Shown one piece after another: positions 17,241-25,524 of a stretch of 35,766 nucleotides of DNA. Location of the stretch: the NCBI GenBank assembly GCA_023700985.1, contig JAMPXV010000005.1:1-35766 (forward strand), written 5' to 3'. The stretch comes from Lysobacter sp. GTDB taxonomy: Bacteria > Pseudomonadota > Gammaproteobacteria > Burkholderiales > Usitatibacteraceae. How positions within the stretch are numbered: the first letter of the stretch is position 1; every line of letters starts with the position of its first letter. Position numbers and translations under genes: made by a program. Under the pieces are notes generated by a model. It was not told where the DNA came from. It worked only from the letters and a program-made list of their open reading frames with translations, and did no database searches.

Positions 17241-17269
17241 GCGGTGTCGGACAAGGTGTCTGACACCGC
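17241..17269. repeat. 13-bp inverted repeat before mltA (REP-like or terminator/operator)
   Basis: Arms 17241-17253 and 17257-17269 pair at 12 of 13 positions with a 3-base spacer; the core is GTGTCGGACA / TGTCTGACAC. On the plus strand it is followed after two bases by TTTT. It lies between the divergent small membrane gene and mltA, so it is not placed as a terminator for either. It may be a dispersed palindromic repeat or a regulator site. Confidence 0.6.
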
Positions 17270-17291
17270 CATTTTCTCACGACCCTTCCGC

Positions 17292-17297
17292 TATACT
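17292..17297 (+). promoter_or_regulatory. mltA -10 element, leaderless start likely
   Basis: TATACT ends 7 bases before the mltA ATG, so the predicted transcript starts at or next to the start codon. No Shine-Dalgarno site lies between. The -35 is weak (CCATTT at 17-bp spacing). Confidence 0.5.
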
Positions 17298-17304
17298 CGG
17301 CCCG

Positions 17305-18606
17305 ATGCCGCAAGCCACCATTCTTCGTCTCCGCGCCCCGCGCGCACGCGCCGCCTTCGCGCTCGCCATGTCGCTGCTGGCCGCCGCCTGCGCCACGGCG
17401 CCCGAGCCGGTCGCGATGAAGGCTCCCGAGCCCCTCATCTGCCCGCCCGCCGAGAAGCCCGTCTGCCCGCCGGCCAAGCCCGCGCCATCGCCCGCGCCCG
17501 CGCCGGCCCCCGTCCCCGAGGTGGAATACCGGGGGCGCCTTGCGCCGGCCTCGTGGATGGACCTGCCGGACTGGGGCCGCGAGTCGTTGCGCGACTCGCT
17601 CGTCGCCTTCGTGAGGGGCTGCACCGCGCTGGCGAAGCAGCCGGCGTGGCAGGCCGTCTGCGCCGATGCCTCGGCATTGCCGCCCAACAGCCCCGACCGC
17701 GACATCGCGGCGTTCTTCGAGTCCCGGTTCGACCCCCACCAGGTGGTCAATGCCGACGAGTCGACATCGGGAATGGTGACGGGCTACTACGAGCCGCTGC
17801 TGCGCGGCAGCCGCACGCGCACCGCCAAGTACCGCTACCCGCTCTACGCGGTGCCGCAGGACCTGCTCGTGATCGACCTCTCGTCGGTGTACCCGGACCT
17901 CAAGCACAAGCGCCTGCGCGGCCGCGTCGAGGGCAACCGCGTGGTGCCGTACCTGGCGCGCGGCGACATCGAGGTCGATCCGGCTCCCCTGAAGGGCCTC
18001 GAGATCGCCTGGGTCGACGACGCGGTAGAGCTCTTCTTCCTGCACATCCAGGGGTCCGGGCAGGTTCAGCTGGAGAACGGCGAGCGCGTCCGCGTGGGCT
18101 ACGCGGAACAGAACGGACACCCCTTCCGCTCGCTCGGCCGCCTGCTGATCCAGCGCGGCGAACTGCCGCCGGAGCGGGCCTCCATGCAAGGAATCAAGGA
18201 CTGGGCGCGCCGCCACCCGGCCAAGGTGCAGCGCTACCTCAACGAGAATCCGAGCTTCGTGTTCTTCCGGGAGCTGCCCGGCGACCTGCCCGGCCCGATC
18301 GGCTCGCTCGGCGTGCCGCTCACCGCCGAACGCTCGATCGCCGTCGACCCGCGCGTGGTCCCGCTGGGCGTGCCCGTCTACCTCGCCACCACGTGGCCCA
18401 ATTCGCCGCAGATCCTGAACCGCCTCATGGTGGCCCAGGACACGGGCGGCGCCATCAACGGCGGCGTGCGCGCGGATTTCTTCTGGGGCTTCGGGGATAG
18501 CGCCGGCAACCAGGCCGGCAAGATGCGGCAGGCCGGGCGCATGTGGGTGCTGCTGCCGAAGGGCTACACGCCGCCTTCCACGGTCCAGGCGGCCGCGAAG
18601 ACCTGA
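17305..18606 (+). CDS. mltA: Membrane-bound lytic transglycosylase A (lipoprotein)
   Basis: MltA cleaves murein glycan strands and leaves 1,6-anhydro-MurNAc ends; it acts from the inner face of the outer membrane. The 433-residue protein starts with a lipoprotein signal (C29 in LLAAAC, the -3 position being Ala rather than Leu) and a Pro/Ala-rich linker (about 45-75). Then come the MltA domain (GMVTGYYEPLL, ELFFLHIQGSGQV) and the 3D domain with catalytic Asp in VAQDTGGAI. It is longer than E. coli MltA because of the linker. Products would feed AnmK, AmgK and MurU encoded nearby. Confidence 0.95.
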   Translation: MPQATILRLRAPRARAAFALAMSLLAAACATAPEPVAMKAPEPLICPPAEKPVCPPAKPAPSPAPAPAPVPEVEYRGRLAPASWMDLPDWGRESLRDSLVAFVRGCTALAKQPAWQAVCADASALPPNSPDRDIAAFFESRFDPHQVVNADESTSGMVTGYYEPLLRGSRTRTAKYRYPLYAVPQDLLVIDLSSVYPDLKHKRLRGRVEGNRVVPYLARGDIEVDPAPLKGLEIAWVDDAVELFFLHIQGSGQVQLENGERVRVGYAEQNGHPFRSLGRLLIQRGELPPERASMQGIKDWARRHPAKVQRYLNENPSFVFFRELPGDLPGPIGSLGVPLTAERSIAVDPRVVPLGVPVYLATTWPNSPQILNRLMVAQDTGGAINGGVRADFFWGFGDSAGNQAGKMRQAGRMWVLLPKGYTPPSTVQAAAKT

Positions 18607-18638
18607 ACCCGCCTCGGGTGCCGGCGGGCGTGCCCGCC
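18607..18638. terminator. Weak bidirectional hairpins between mltA and dsbC
   Basis: Two small perfect stems fill the gap between the convergent genes: 5 bp (18607-18611 with 18615-18619) and 7 bp (18623-18629 with 18632-18638). Neither is followed by a T-run on either strand, so termination may rely on Rho. Confidence 0.35.
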
Positions 18639-18640
18639 CG

Positions 18641-19360
18641 TCACTTGGCGGACTTCGCGTCCGCGAGCCGCTTCTCGAAGGTCGCCATGGGGATCGCCCC
18701 CGGCACGCGCTCGCCGTCCTCGAAGAAGATGGTCGGCGTGCCGGTGATGCGCTTTTCGCGGCCGAAGGCGAGGACCTTGTCGATCGGCGTGTCGCAGTTC
18801 GCGGGCCCGGCCGGTTGCGTGTCCTTGATCATGAGGTCCATCCAGGCCTTGGTCCGGTCGGCGGCGCACCAGACGGCCTTCGACTTGTCGGTCGAATCCT
18901 GCGAGAGGATCGGGTACAGGAACGTGTAGACCGTGATGTCGGTGACGTTCACGAGCTCGCGCTCGAAGCGCTTGCAGTAGCCGCAGTTGGGGTCGGCGAA
19001 GATGGCGATGCGCCGCGATCCGTTGCCGCGCACGACCTTGATGGCCGATTCCAGCGGCAGGCTGTCGAACTTGATCGCGGAGAGCCTGCGCATCCGCGCC
19101 TCGGTCACGTTCTCGCGCGACTTCGTGTCGATGAGCGAGCCCAGCAGGAGGAAGGTGGTCTTCTCGTCCGTGTAGAAGATCTCGCCGGCGCCGGACACCT
19201 CGAGGAGGCCGCCGTAGCCGCTCTTGCGCACCGCCTCGATCTGGGCCTCGGGGAACTTCTTGCGCAGCTCGGCGCGGATGCGGTCGAGATCCTGCGCGAC
19301 GGCGGGAAGGCCGATGAACAGGGCGATAAGGGGGGCGAACAGGCTGGCGGGGAGTCTCAT
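18641..19360 (-). CDS. dsbC: Periplasmic thiol:disulfide isomerase DsbC
   Basis: DsbC reshuffles wrong disulfides in periplasmic proteins and is kept reduced by DsbD. The 239-residue precursor has a signal peptide (about 1-22, VAQ), an N-terminal dimerisation domain (about 23-85), and a thioredoxin domain with active site C126-G-Y-C129 and cis-proline P209 in TGTPT. Structural cysteines C165 and C189 match the family. The ATG follows a run of seven C, so no Shine-Dalgarno site is evident. It is the last gene of the amgK-to-dsbC run, 71 bases after its neighbour. Confidence 0.94.
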   Translation of the reverse strand: MRLPASLFAPLIALFIGLPAVAQDLDRIRAELRKKFPEAQIEAVRKSGYGGLLEVSGAGEIFYTDEKTTFLLLGSLIDTKSRENVTEARMRRLSAIKFDSLPLESAIKVVRGNGSRRIAIFADPNCGYCKRFERELVNVTDITVYTFLYPILSQDSTDKSKAVWCAADRTKAWMDLMIKDTQPAGPANCDTPIDKVLAFGREKRITGTPTIFFEDGERVPGAIPMATFEKRLADAKSAK

Positions 19361-19431
19361 GGGGGGGCTCGATGGTTCCGGGATTGGGCCGCGGCCCGGC
19401 GGGGAAGTTCCCGGAGCGGACCCGGCGGCGA

Positions 19432-20598
19432 TTATCGCATTGCGTGCGCCGCGAGGAGCCGCTTCGCCCAGGGCGTGGCGTCGACCGCCCGCAGCCCGGC
19501 GTTGCGCGCCAGGCCGGCAAGGCGCGCGTCGATGCCGAAGAGCCACTCGAGGCGGTCGGTGACGAACTGCATGGCGTCCACGTCCGCGCGCCGCGACCGC
19601 TCGTGGCGGCGCAGCAGGCCGAAGTCGCCGGGACGCTCGAGCGGCGAGCGGGAGTCCAGCGTGCGCGCGAGGCCCGCCGCGTCCTGGAACCCGAGGTTCA
19701 CTCCCTGCCCGGCCAGCGGGTGCACGCCGTGGGCGGCGTCCCCCACCAGCACTGCGCCGGGCACGGCGATGCGCGGCACGCGCACCAGGCGCAGCGGAAA
19801 GCGCGCCACCTCCGAGTCCGGCGCGAGGTCCCCCAGCGCGGCCCCCCCGGCATCGCGAACGCGCTCCGCGAGGATCGCGGGTTCGAGCGCGGCGAGCTCG
19901 TCGGCCAGCCCGTCGCGCGCCGACCAGACGATCGAGATGCGGTCTCCCGGCAGCGGCAGCCACGCCAGGATGCCGTCGGGCCTGAACCACTGCCGCGCCG
20001 TACCCGCGTGCGGCTTTTCGCAGCGGAAGTGGGCGACGACCGCGGTCTCCGGGTAGCGCTTGGCGTGCGCGGCGAGGCCCAGCTCGCGGCGCACCCGCGA
20101 GTCGGCGCCGTCCGCGCCCACCAGCAGGTCGGCCTCGACCACCGTCCCGTCCTCCAGCTCGGCCCGCGCGCCGCCGGGTCGCGCCGCGATGCCGCGGAGC
20201 GCCGAATTCGCGCGGATCATGGCACCCCGCTCGCGCGCCGAAGCCTCGATCGCGCGCGCCATGCGGTTGCCCTCGGCGATCCAGGCGAGCGGCCGCCCCG
20301 GCGGCGCGGCGAACTCGAGGCGGCTCGCGCCGTCGTCGCCGAACACCTCCATGCGCGCGACGGGCGCGATCCTGTCAGGAGGCATGCGCTGCCAGGCGTC
20401 GATCTCGCGCAGGAACGCGCGCGTTCCCTCGCTCAGCGCGAAGACGCGGATGTCGAGCCCATCGGGATCCGCGGCGGGCCGCGGCGGGCCGCCCTCCAGC
20501 ACCGTGACCTCGTCCGCGCAGGCTGCCGCGAAGGCGAGGCCCACCGCACCCCCGCCCACGACGACGACGCGGCCGCGGGCCGTCGGGCGCGCGCTCAC
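19432..20598 (-). CDS. Ubiquinone flavin hydroxylase, UbiI/VisC-like
   Basis: A class A flavoprotein monooxygenase of the UbiH/UbiF/VisC family. The 388-residue protein has the FAD dinucleotide motif VVVVGGGAVGLA near 12, the second FAD motif VGADGADSRVRREL, and the ribityl motif VLVGDAAHGVHPLAGQGVN. UbiH is next door and Coq7 covers C6, so this is most likely the C5 hydroxylase (UbiI-like, or UbiM-like). The sequence alone does not settle regiospecificity. It starts with GTG overlapping the ubiH stop as GTGA. Confidence 0.85.
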   Translation of the reverse strand: MSARPTARGRVVVVGGGAVGLAFAAACADEVTVLEGGPPRPAADPDGLDIRVFALSEGTRAFLREIDAWQRMPPDRIAPVARMEVFGDDGASRLEFAAPPGRPLAWIAEGNRMARAIEASARERGAMIRANSALRGIAARPGGARAELEDGTVVEADLLVGADGADSRVRRELGLAAHAKRYPETAVVAHFRCEKPHAGTARQWFRPDGILAWLPLPGDRISIVWSARDGLADELAALEPAILAERVRDAGGAALGDLAPDSEVARFPLRLVRVPRIAVPGAVLVGDAAHGVHPLAGQGVNLGFQDAAGLARTLDSRSPLERPGDFGLLRRHERSRRADVDAMQFVTDRLEWLFGIDARLAGLARNAGLRAVDATPWAKRLLAAHAMR

Positions 20599-21740
20599 CG
20601 GGAGGGCGCCCCGTGGATCATGCGGCCGGCGAGCCAGCGCCGCGCGGGAGGCACGAGGTCGAGCAGCGTGAGGGCCGCTCCCCGGCCCCAGGTCGGCAGG
20701 CGACGGCCGTCCATGAAGGCGCCCACGAGGAAGTCGGTGAAGGCGACCCCGCGCCCGGCGTCCCGGCGCCGCGCGCCGCGATAGGCCTCGAGCACCGCGG
20801 CGGAGCCCGGGTCGCCCGCGGGATCGTCGGCGAGGATCGCCGCGAGCGCCGCCGCGTCGCGAAGGCCGATGTTGAGACCCTGGCCGGCGATGGGGTGCAT
20901 CGCCTGCGCGGCATTGCCCGAGATGACCGTGCGCAGCGCGATCGTCGAGTTGATGGTCCGCAGCTTCAGCGGGAACGCGGCGCGTGGGCCCGCGGCGACG
21001 AAGCGTCCGGCGCGGTCGCCGAAGTGAGCCTGCAGCTCCGCGAGGAACGCCGCGTCGTCCAGCGCGAGGAGGCGATCGGCTTCCGCCGGCGTCGCCGTCC
21101 AGACGAGCGAATAGCGGTCCCCGACCGGCAGCAGCGCCACCGGCCCCTTCGGCGTGAACCGCTCGTAGGCGCGGCCGCGATGCGGCCGGTCCGCGTGCAC
21201 CGGCCCGGTGAGCGCGACCTGGCCGTAGTCCTTCTCGGCGTAGGCGAGGCCCGGGATGCGCCGCGCGTTGGCGCCGCCGTCGGCCAGCACGAGGAGCCGC
21301 GCCTCGACGGCCTCGCCGCCGGCCAGGCGCAGCGTCGCCGCCTCCGTGCCGAGCTCGATGGCCTCGCAGGGGGTGCCCCAGGAGACGGTCACGCCCAGCT
21401 CGCCGAGGCGGCGGCCCAGGGTCTCCTCGAGCAGCGCATAGGAAACGGTGTAGCCGAGCGCCTCGAGCCCCTGGTCGGCGGCGGTGATGAGCGTGCGCCC
21501 GGGCCCGCCCTTCTGCGAGACGTGGATGTCGGCGATGGGCGTCGCCCCGGCCGCGGGCCAGCCGCCGGCCTGCTCGAGGCACTCGCGGCTCGCCTGCGAC
21601 AGGGCGAGCGTTCGCGCATCGCGGGAGGGCGCCTCTCGGGCCTCCACGACGCGCACCGACCGGCCTCCCGGGGCGAGGAGTGCGGCGAGCGCGGCCCCCA
21701 CGGGCCCCGCTCCCACGATCGCGACGTCGACGCGACTCAC
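20595..21740 (-). CDS. ubiH: Ubiquinone C1 hydroxylase UbiH
   Basis: UbiH adds the C1 hydroxyl in aerobic ubiquinone synthesis. The 381-residue flavoprotein has the FAD motif VAIVGAGPVGAAL (6-18), ADGGANARR, and the GNAAQAMHPIAGQGLNIGLRD segment. It resembles E. coli UbiH rather than UbiF/UbiI in stretches such as DIHVSQKG and GRAYERFTPKGPVALLP. It starts with GTG at 21738-21740, 13 bases after pepP. PepP-ubiH-visC order matches the classical E. coli arrangement. Confidence 0.92.
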   Translation of the reverse strand: MSRVDVAIVGAGPVGAALAALLAPGGRSVRVVEAREAPSRDARTLALSQASRECLEQAGGWPAAGATPIADIHVSQKGGPGRTLITAADQGLEALGYTVSYALLEETLGRRLGELGVTVSWGTPCEAIELGTEAATLRLAGGEAVEARLLVLADGGANARRIPGLAYAEKDYGQVALTGPVHADRPHRGRAYERFTPKGPVALLPVGDRYSLVWTATPAEADRLLALDDAAFLAELQAHFGDRAGRFVAAGPRAAFPLKLRTINSTIALRTVISGNAAQAMHPIAGQGLNIGLRDAAALAAILADDPAGDPGSAAVLEAYRGARRRDAGRGVAFTDFLVGAFMDGRRLPTWGRGAALTLLDLVPPARRWLAGRMIHGAPSR

Positions 21741-21753
21741 GGGATCTCGCGGG

Positions 21754-23070
21754 CTAGCCGCGGACCGCGGCCTCGACGTCCGCCACTCGCTTCGGGCAGG
21801 CGGCCGTGAGGTTCTCGCGGCCCTTCGCGGTGACGAGGATGTCGTCCTCGATGCGCACGCCGATGTTCCAGAAGTGCTTCGGCACGTTGTCGGCGGGGCG
21901 GATGTAGCAGCCCGGCTCCACGGTGAGGACCATGCCGGGCTGGAGCTTCCTCCACTTGCCCTTGCGCATGTAGTCGCCCGCGTCGTGCACGTCGAGGCCC
22001 AGCCAGTGCCCGGTGCGGTGCATGTAGAACTGCTTGTAGGTCTCGTCGGCCAGCACCTTGTCGACGCTGCCCTTGCAGAGCTTCATGTCGATGAAGCCGC
22101 GCACCAGCACGCGCGTGGCGGCGTCGTGGTAGTCGATGAAGGCCGCGCCCGGCTTCACGGCCTTGATGGCCGCCTCCTGCGCCGCGAGCACCAGCTCGTA
22201 GACGTCCTTCTGCGCCGCGCTGAACCTGCCGTCCACCGGGAAGGTGCGCGTGATGTCGGCCGCGTAGCTGTCGAGCTCGCAGCCGGCGTCGATGAGCAGG
22301 AGGTCGCCCTTCTTCAGCTCCGCCGTGTTCTCGCGGTAGTGCAGCACGCAGGCGTTGGCGCCGGCGGCGACGATCGAGCCGTAGGCGGGCGAGCGGGCGC
22401 CGTGGCGGCAGAACTCGTGCAGCAGCTCCGCCTCGATCTCGTACTCGCGCCTTCCCGGTTGCGCGGCCTGCATCGCCCTCACGTGGGCGGCGCTGGAGAT
22501 CTCCCCGGCGCGGCGCATGATCGCGATCTCGTGCGCGTCCTTGAAGAGGCGCATGTCGTTCACCGCGGCGCGCACGTCGCGGATCTCGGCCGGGGCGGTG
22601 ACGCCGGTGCGCACCTTGGCGCGCACCGCGTTGAGCCATCCGGTGACGCGCGCATCCCAATCGGGGTCGGCGCCGACGGGCGTGTGGATGACCGGCTGGT
22701 CCGCGATGAGCTCGGGGATCAGCGTGTCCAGCTCCCCGATGGCGTGCGCGCGGTCGAAGCCGAACGCCTGGCGCGCGAGCTCGGGCCCGTAGCGAAACCC
22801 GTCCCAGATCTCGCGCTCGAGGTTCTTCTCGCGGCAGAAGAGGATCTCGCGCGGCTTCCTCCCCAGCACGATCACCAGGACGGCCTCGGGCTCGCGGAAG
22901 CCGGTGAGGTAGTAGAAGCCGCTGTCCCACCGGTAGTCGTAGTGGGAGTCGGCGTTGCGGGTGCGCTCGGGCGCGGTCGGCAGGATCACCACGCCCTCGC
23001 CCAGCGTCCGGGCGAGGCTCGTGCGGCGGTTGCGGAACGGCTTGGTCTGGTGGGGGTTTTCGAGCTTCAT
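21754..23070 (-). CDS. pepP: Xaa-Pro aminopeptidase P
   Basis: PepP removes N-terminal residues before proline, using two Mn ions, in the cytoplasm. The 438-residue protein has the five metal ligands of the pita-bread fold: D261 and D272 (LLIDAG...AADITRTF), H355 (HRTGHWLGLDVHD), E385 (TVEPGCYI) and E408 (VRIEDD), at spacings like E. coli PepP. It starts at the ATG at 23068-23070. It lies 49 bases after the PaiB-like gene and directly before ubiH. Confidence 0.96.
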   Translation of the reverse strand: MKLENPHQTKPFRNRRTSLARTLGEGVVILPTAPERTRNADSHYDYRWDSGFYYLTGFREPEAVLVIVLGRKPREILFCREKNLEREIWDGFRYGPELARQAFGFDRAHAIGELDTLIPELIADQPVIHTPVGADPDWDARVTGWLNAVRAKVRTGVTAPAEIRDVRAAVNDMRLFKDAHEIAIMRRAGEISSAAHVRAMQAAQPGRREYEIEAELLHEFCRHGARSPAYGSIVAAGANACVLHYRENTAELKKGDLLLIDAGCELDSYAADITRTFPVDGRFSAAQKDVYELVLAAQEAAIKAVKPGAAFIDYHDAATRVLVRGFIDMKLCKGSVDKVLADETYKQFYMHRTGHWLGLDVHDAGDYMRKGKWRKLQPGMVLTVEPGCYIRPADNVPKHFWNIGVRIEDDILVTAKGRENLTAACPKRVADVEAAVRG

Positions 23071-23119
23071 GGACGTCCGTGGCGGGGGCGCGCGGGAAGG
23101 CGCCGCGAGGCCGCCGATT

Positions 23120-23755
23120 CTACCGGGATTCCGGAGGGCGGACCGCGTGCGCGCGCATGAGGGCGGCGAGCTCGCCGTGCCCCTCGTGCTCGAGGGCGTC
23201 CGCCACGCCCGCCACGTCAACAGGGGCGCGGTTCTGCGAGAGCTTGAACTTGCCCTCGAGCCGCTCGACCGCGACCTCGAAACCGACGATCGCCGCGAGG
23301 AGCTTCGGCGTGAAGTCCGCGGGAAGCCCCTCCATGCGCCAGGGCGCGGGCCGGCCGTCCTCGTAGGCTCGCGAGAGGCGGTCGAGCAGCGCGGGCAGTT
23401 CCGCGGGCGGCAGCAGGCGCGCCGGGCCGCGCGCGTGCACGGTCGTGTAGTTCCAGGTCGGCACGCTGGGGTGGTGGGCGTACCAGCCCGGGGAAACGTA
23501 CGCGTGCGGGCCGCTGAAGATCGCGAGCGCCTCGCCGGCCGCCTCCAGTTCCTGCCAGTGCGCGTTGGCGCGCGCCACGTGCCCCAGGAGCCTGAGCCGC
23601 CCGCCGTCGCCGCGCTCGAGCAGGAACGGCACGTGGCTCACCGAAAGGCCGGCGGGGCCGGCGGTGACGAGCGTGCCGAAGGCGTTCGCCTCCACGAATC
23701 GCTCGAGGGTGGCGGCGTCGTCGACGCGGAAGTGGCGCGGGATGTAGAAGGTCAT
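23120..23755 (-). CDS. PaiB-like FMN-binding split-barrel protein
   Basis: The 211-residue protein matches the PaiB/Negative transcriptional regulator family, a split beta-barrel that binds FMN or heme. Landmarks are MTFYIPRHFRVDD at the start, GTLVT, SVSHVPFLLE, ARANAHW, YVSPGWYAHHPSVPTWNY and KLSQNR. In Bacillus PaiB affects protease and sporulation genes, but no DNA-binding domain is visible here, and members in proteobacteria have no settled role. The ATG overlaps the murU stop as ATGA, so it is probably cotranslated with murein-sugar recycling genes. Confidence 0.88.
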   Translation of the reverse strand: MTFYIPRHFRVDDAATLERFVEANAFGTLVTAGPAGLSVSHVPFLLERGDGGRLRLLGHVARANAHWQELEAAGEALAIFSGPHAYVSPGWYAHHPSVPTWNYTTVHARGPARLLPPAELPALLDRLSRAYEDGRPAPWRMEGLPADFTPKLLAAIVGFEVAVERLEGKFKLSQNRAPVDVAGVADALEHEGHGELAALMRAHAVRPPESR

Positions 23756-24441
23756 CGCGAGAGCCTCGCGTCCAGTTCGGCAAGCTGCTCGGGCGTGCCG
23801 AGGTTTTCCCAGGCTCCATCGAACCGCTCGCCGGTGACGCGCCCTTCGTCGACGAACCGGTACGCCCAGGGGAAGAGCTTCAGGTGCGTGCCGGCAGGGA
23901 TGCCCGCGAAGAGACCGGGATGGAACACCGCGATGTTGGCATAGGTGAGGCGCGGCCCGTCGCGGCGCACGCGCCCGCCTGCGAGCCCCATGTCGCCGGC
24001 CGGGTGGTAGGGCGGGTTGTCGACGAGGACGAAGTGCGCGGCGCGGCGGACCGGGTCGGCCGCGATTTCCCGCGCCGCCTCCGCGAGCCGCGCGAAGTCG
24101 TAGTCCGTGTAGATGTCGCCGCTCACCACGACGAACGGCCCCGGGCCCAGCAGCGCCAGGGCGTTGGCGATGCCGCCCGCCGTCTCGAGCGCCGTGCCCT
24201 CGCGCGACCAGGAGATGTCCAGCCCCCAGCGAGCGCCGCCGCCGACCGCGGCCTCGAGCTGCCCGCCCAGGTGCGCGTGGTTGATCACCACCCGCCGGAT
24301 GCCGCCGGCCGCCAGGCGCCCGAGCTGCCAGTCGATGAGCGCCTTCCCGCCGACGGGGAGCAGCGGCTTGGGCGTCGCATCGGTGAGCGGGCGCATGCGC
24401 TCGCCGCGGCCGGCCGCGAGGATGAATGCGCTGGGCGCCAT
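23752..24441 (-). CDS. murU: N-acetylmuramate alpha-1-phosphate uridylyltransferase
   Basis: MurU makes UDP-MurNAc from MurNAc-1-phosphate and UTP in the recycling route that bypasses fosfomycin-sensitive MurA. The 229-residue nucleotidyltransferase has LAAGRGERMRPLTDATPKPL (8-27), VVSGDIYTDYD as the metal-binding GD segment, and ENLGTPEQLAEL at the C-terminus. It lies 18 bases after amgK, as in Pseudomonas. The alternative, another sugar-phosphate nucleotidyltransferase, is unlikely given that neighbour. Confidence 0.93.
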   Translation of the reverse strand: MAPSAFILAAGRGERMRPLTDATPKPLLPVGGKALIDWQLGRLAAGGIRRVVINHAHLGGQLEAAVGGGARWGLDISWSREGTALETAGGIANALALLGPGPFVVVSGDIYTDYDFARLAEAAREIAADPVRRAAHFVLVDNPPYHPAGDMGLAGGRVRRDGPRLTYANIAVFHPGLFAGIPAGTHLKLFPWAYRFVDEGRVTGERFDGAWENLGTPEQLAELDARLSR

Positions 24442-24459
24442 GGGCCGGTCGCCTCCGCG

Positions 24460-25452
24460 TCAGAAGGTGAAGCCCGCGACGGGCTGCACGCCTTCGAGCC
24501 GGTCGAGGAGACGGGCGAGCGGGGCCAGCTCGCGGTAGCGAGTGCAGGCGTGCCGCACGTACGCGAGGAAGCGCGGGGTGTCGCCGAGGTAGCCGGGCTT
24601 GCCGTCGCGGTAGTGGATGCGCGCGAAGATGCCGAGCACCTTCAGGTGGCGCTGCAGCCCCATCCACTCGACGTCGCGCCAGAAGTCGCCGAAGTCGGCG
24701 CGCACCGGCAGCCCGCGGCGGCGCGCGGCCTCCCAGTAGCGGATCGTCCCGTCGAGCACGCGCTCCTCCTCCCAGCTCACGAACGCGTCGCGCCACAGCG
24801 AGGCGACGTCGTAGCTGATCGGGCCGTGCACGGCGTCCTGGAAGTCGAGCACGCCCGGGTTGGGCTCGGACACCATGAGGTTGCGCGGCATGAAGTCGCG
24901 GTGCACGAAGACGCGCGGCTCCGCGAGGTTGGAGGCCAGGATGCGCGCGAAGACCGTCTCCAGGTCCCCGGCTTCCCCGGCGTCCAGCGTCACCCCGAGG
25001 TGGCGGCCGATGTACCAGTCGGGGAAGAGCGAGAGCTCGCGGCGCAGCAGCGCCTCGTCGTAGGGCGGCAGCTCTCCCTCGCGGCTCGCGGCCTGCCAGC
25101 CGACCAGCGCGGCGGTGGCGTCGCGGAAGAGGCGATCCTCGTTCGTGCCGTCGAAGGCCTGCAGGTACGTGCGGGCGCCGAGGTCCGAGAGAAGCAGGAA
25201 GCCCTGCGCGAGGTCCTGCGCCACGATTTCCGGGACGTGCACGCCGGCCGCGCGCATGAGCGAGGCGACCTTCACGAAGGGCCCGCAGTCCTCCCTTTCG
25301 GGCGGCGCGTCCATCGCGACCCAGGTGCGCCCCTCCGAGGAAACGCGGAAGTAGCGCCGGAAGCTCGCGTCGGCGCTCGCGGGCTGCAGCGTGAAGGCTT
25401 GCCCGCCGAGGGCTCGGCGTAGCCAGGCGTCGAGCGCCTCGAGACGGTCCAT
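24460..25452 (-). CDS. amgK: MurNAc/GlcNAc anomeric kinase
   Basis: AmgK phosphorylates the C1 hydroxyl of MurNAc and GlcNAc and feeds MurU. The 330-residue aminoglycoside-phosphotransferase-fold protein has the catalytic loop HRDFMPRN (H184-R-D186, N191) and the metal motif DFQD (203-206). The ATG at 25450-25452 is the start; the frame continues far upstream only as antisense of lptD. It is divergent from lptD, and a -10-like TAGAAT (complement of 25493-25498) lies 40 bases before it. The amgK-murU pair opposite lptD is also known in pseudomonads. Confidence 0.94.
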   Translation of the reverse strand: MDRLEALDAWLRRALGGQAFTLQPASADASFRRYFRVSSEGRTWVAMDAPPEREDCGPFVKVASLMRAAGVHVPEIVAQDLAQGFLLLSDLGARTYLQAFDGTNEDRLFRDATAALVGWQAASREGELPPYDEALLRRELSLFPDWYIGRHLGVTLDAGEAGDLETVFARILASNLAEPRVFVHRDFMPRNLMVSEPNPGVLDFQDAVHGPISYDVASLWRDAFVSWEEERVLDGTIRYWEAARRRGLPVRADFGDFWRDVEWMGLQRHLKVLGIFARIHYRDGKPGYLGDTPRFLAYVRHACTRYRELAPLARLLDRLEGVQPVAGFTF

Positions 25453-25524
25453 GGGGCGTGAAGCGGGGCGGCTTTCGCGTGTATTCTTGCCGATTCTAGC
25501 ATCGCGCCCTCCCACTCCCGCCCG
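25453..25524. promoter_or_regulatory. Divergent promoter region between amgK and lptD
   Basis: This 72-base gap must hold both promoters. Candidate -10 elements are TATTCT on the plus strand (25482-25487) for lptD and TAGAAT on the minus strand (25493-25498) for amgK. They lie back to back, 5 bases apart. No convincing -35 or sigma-E-type GGAACTT motif is seen, and neither gene has a clear Shine-Dalgarno site. Confidence 0.35.
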
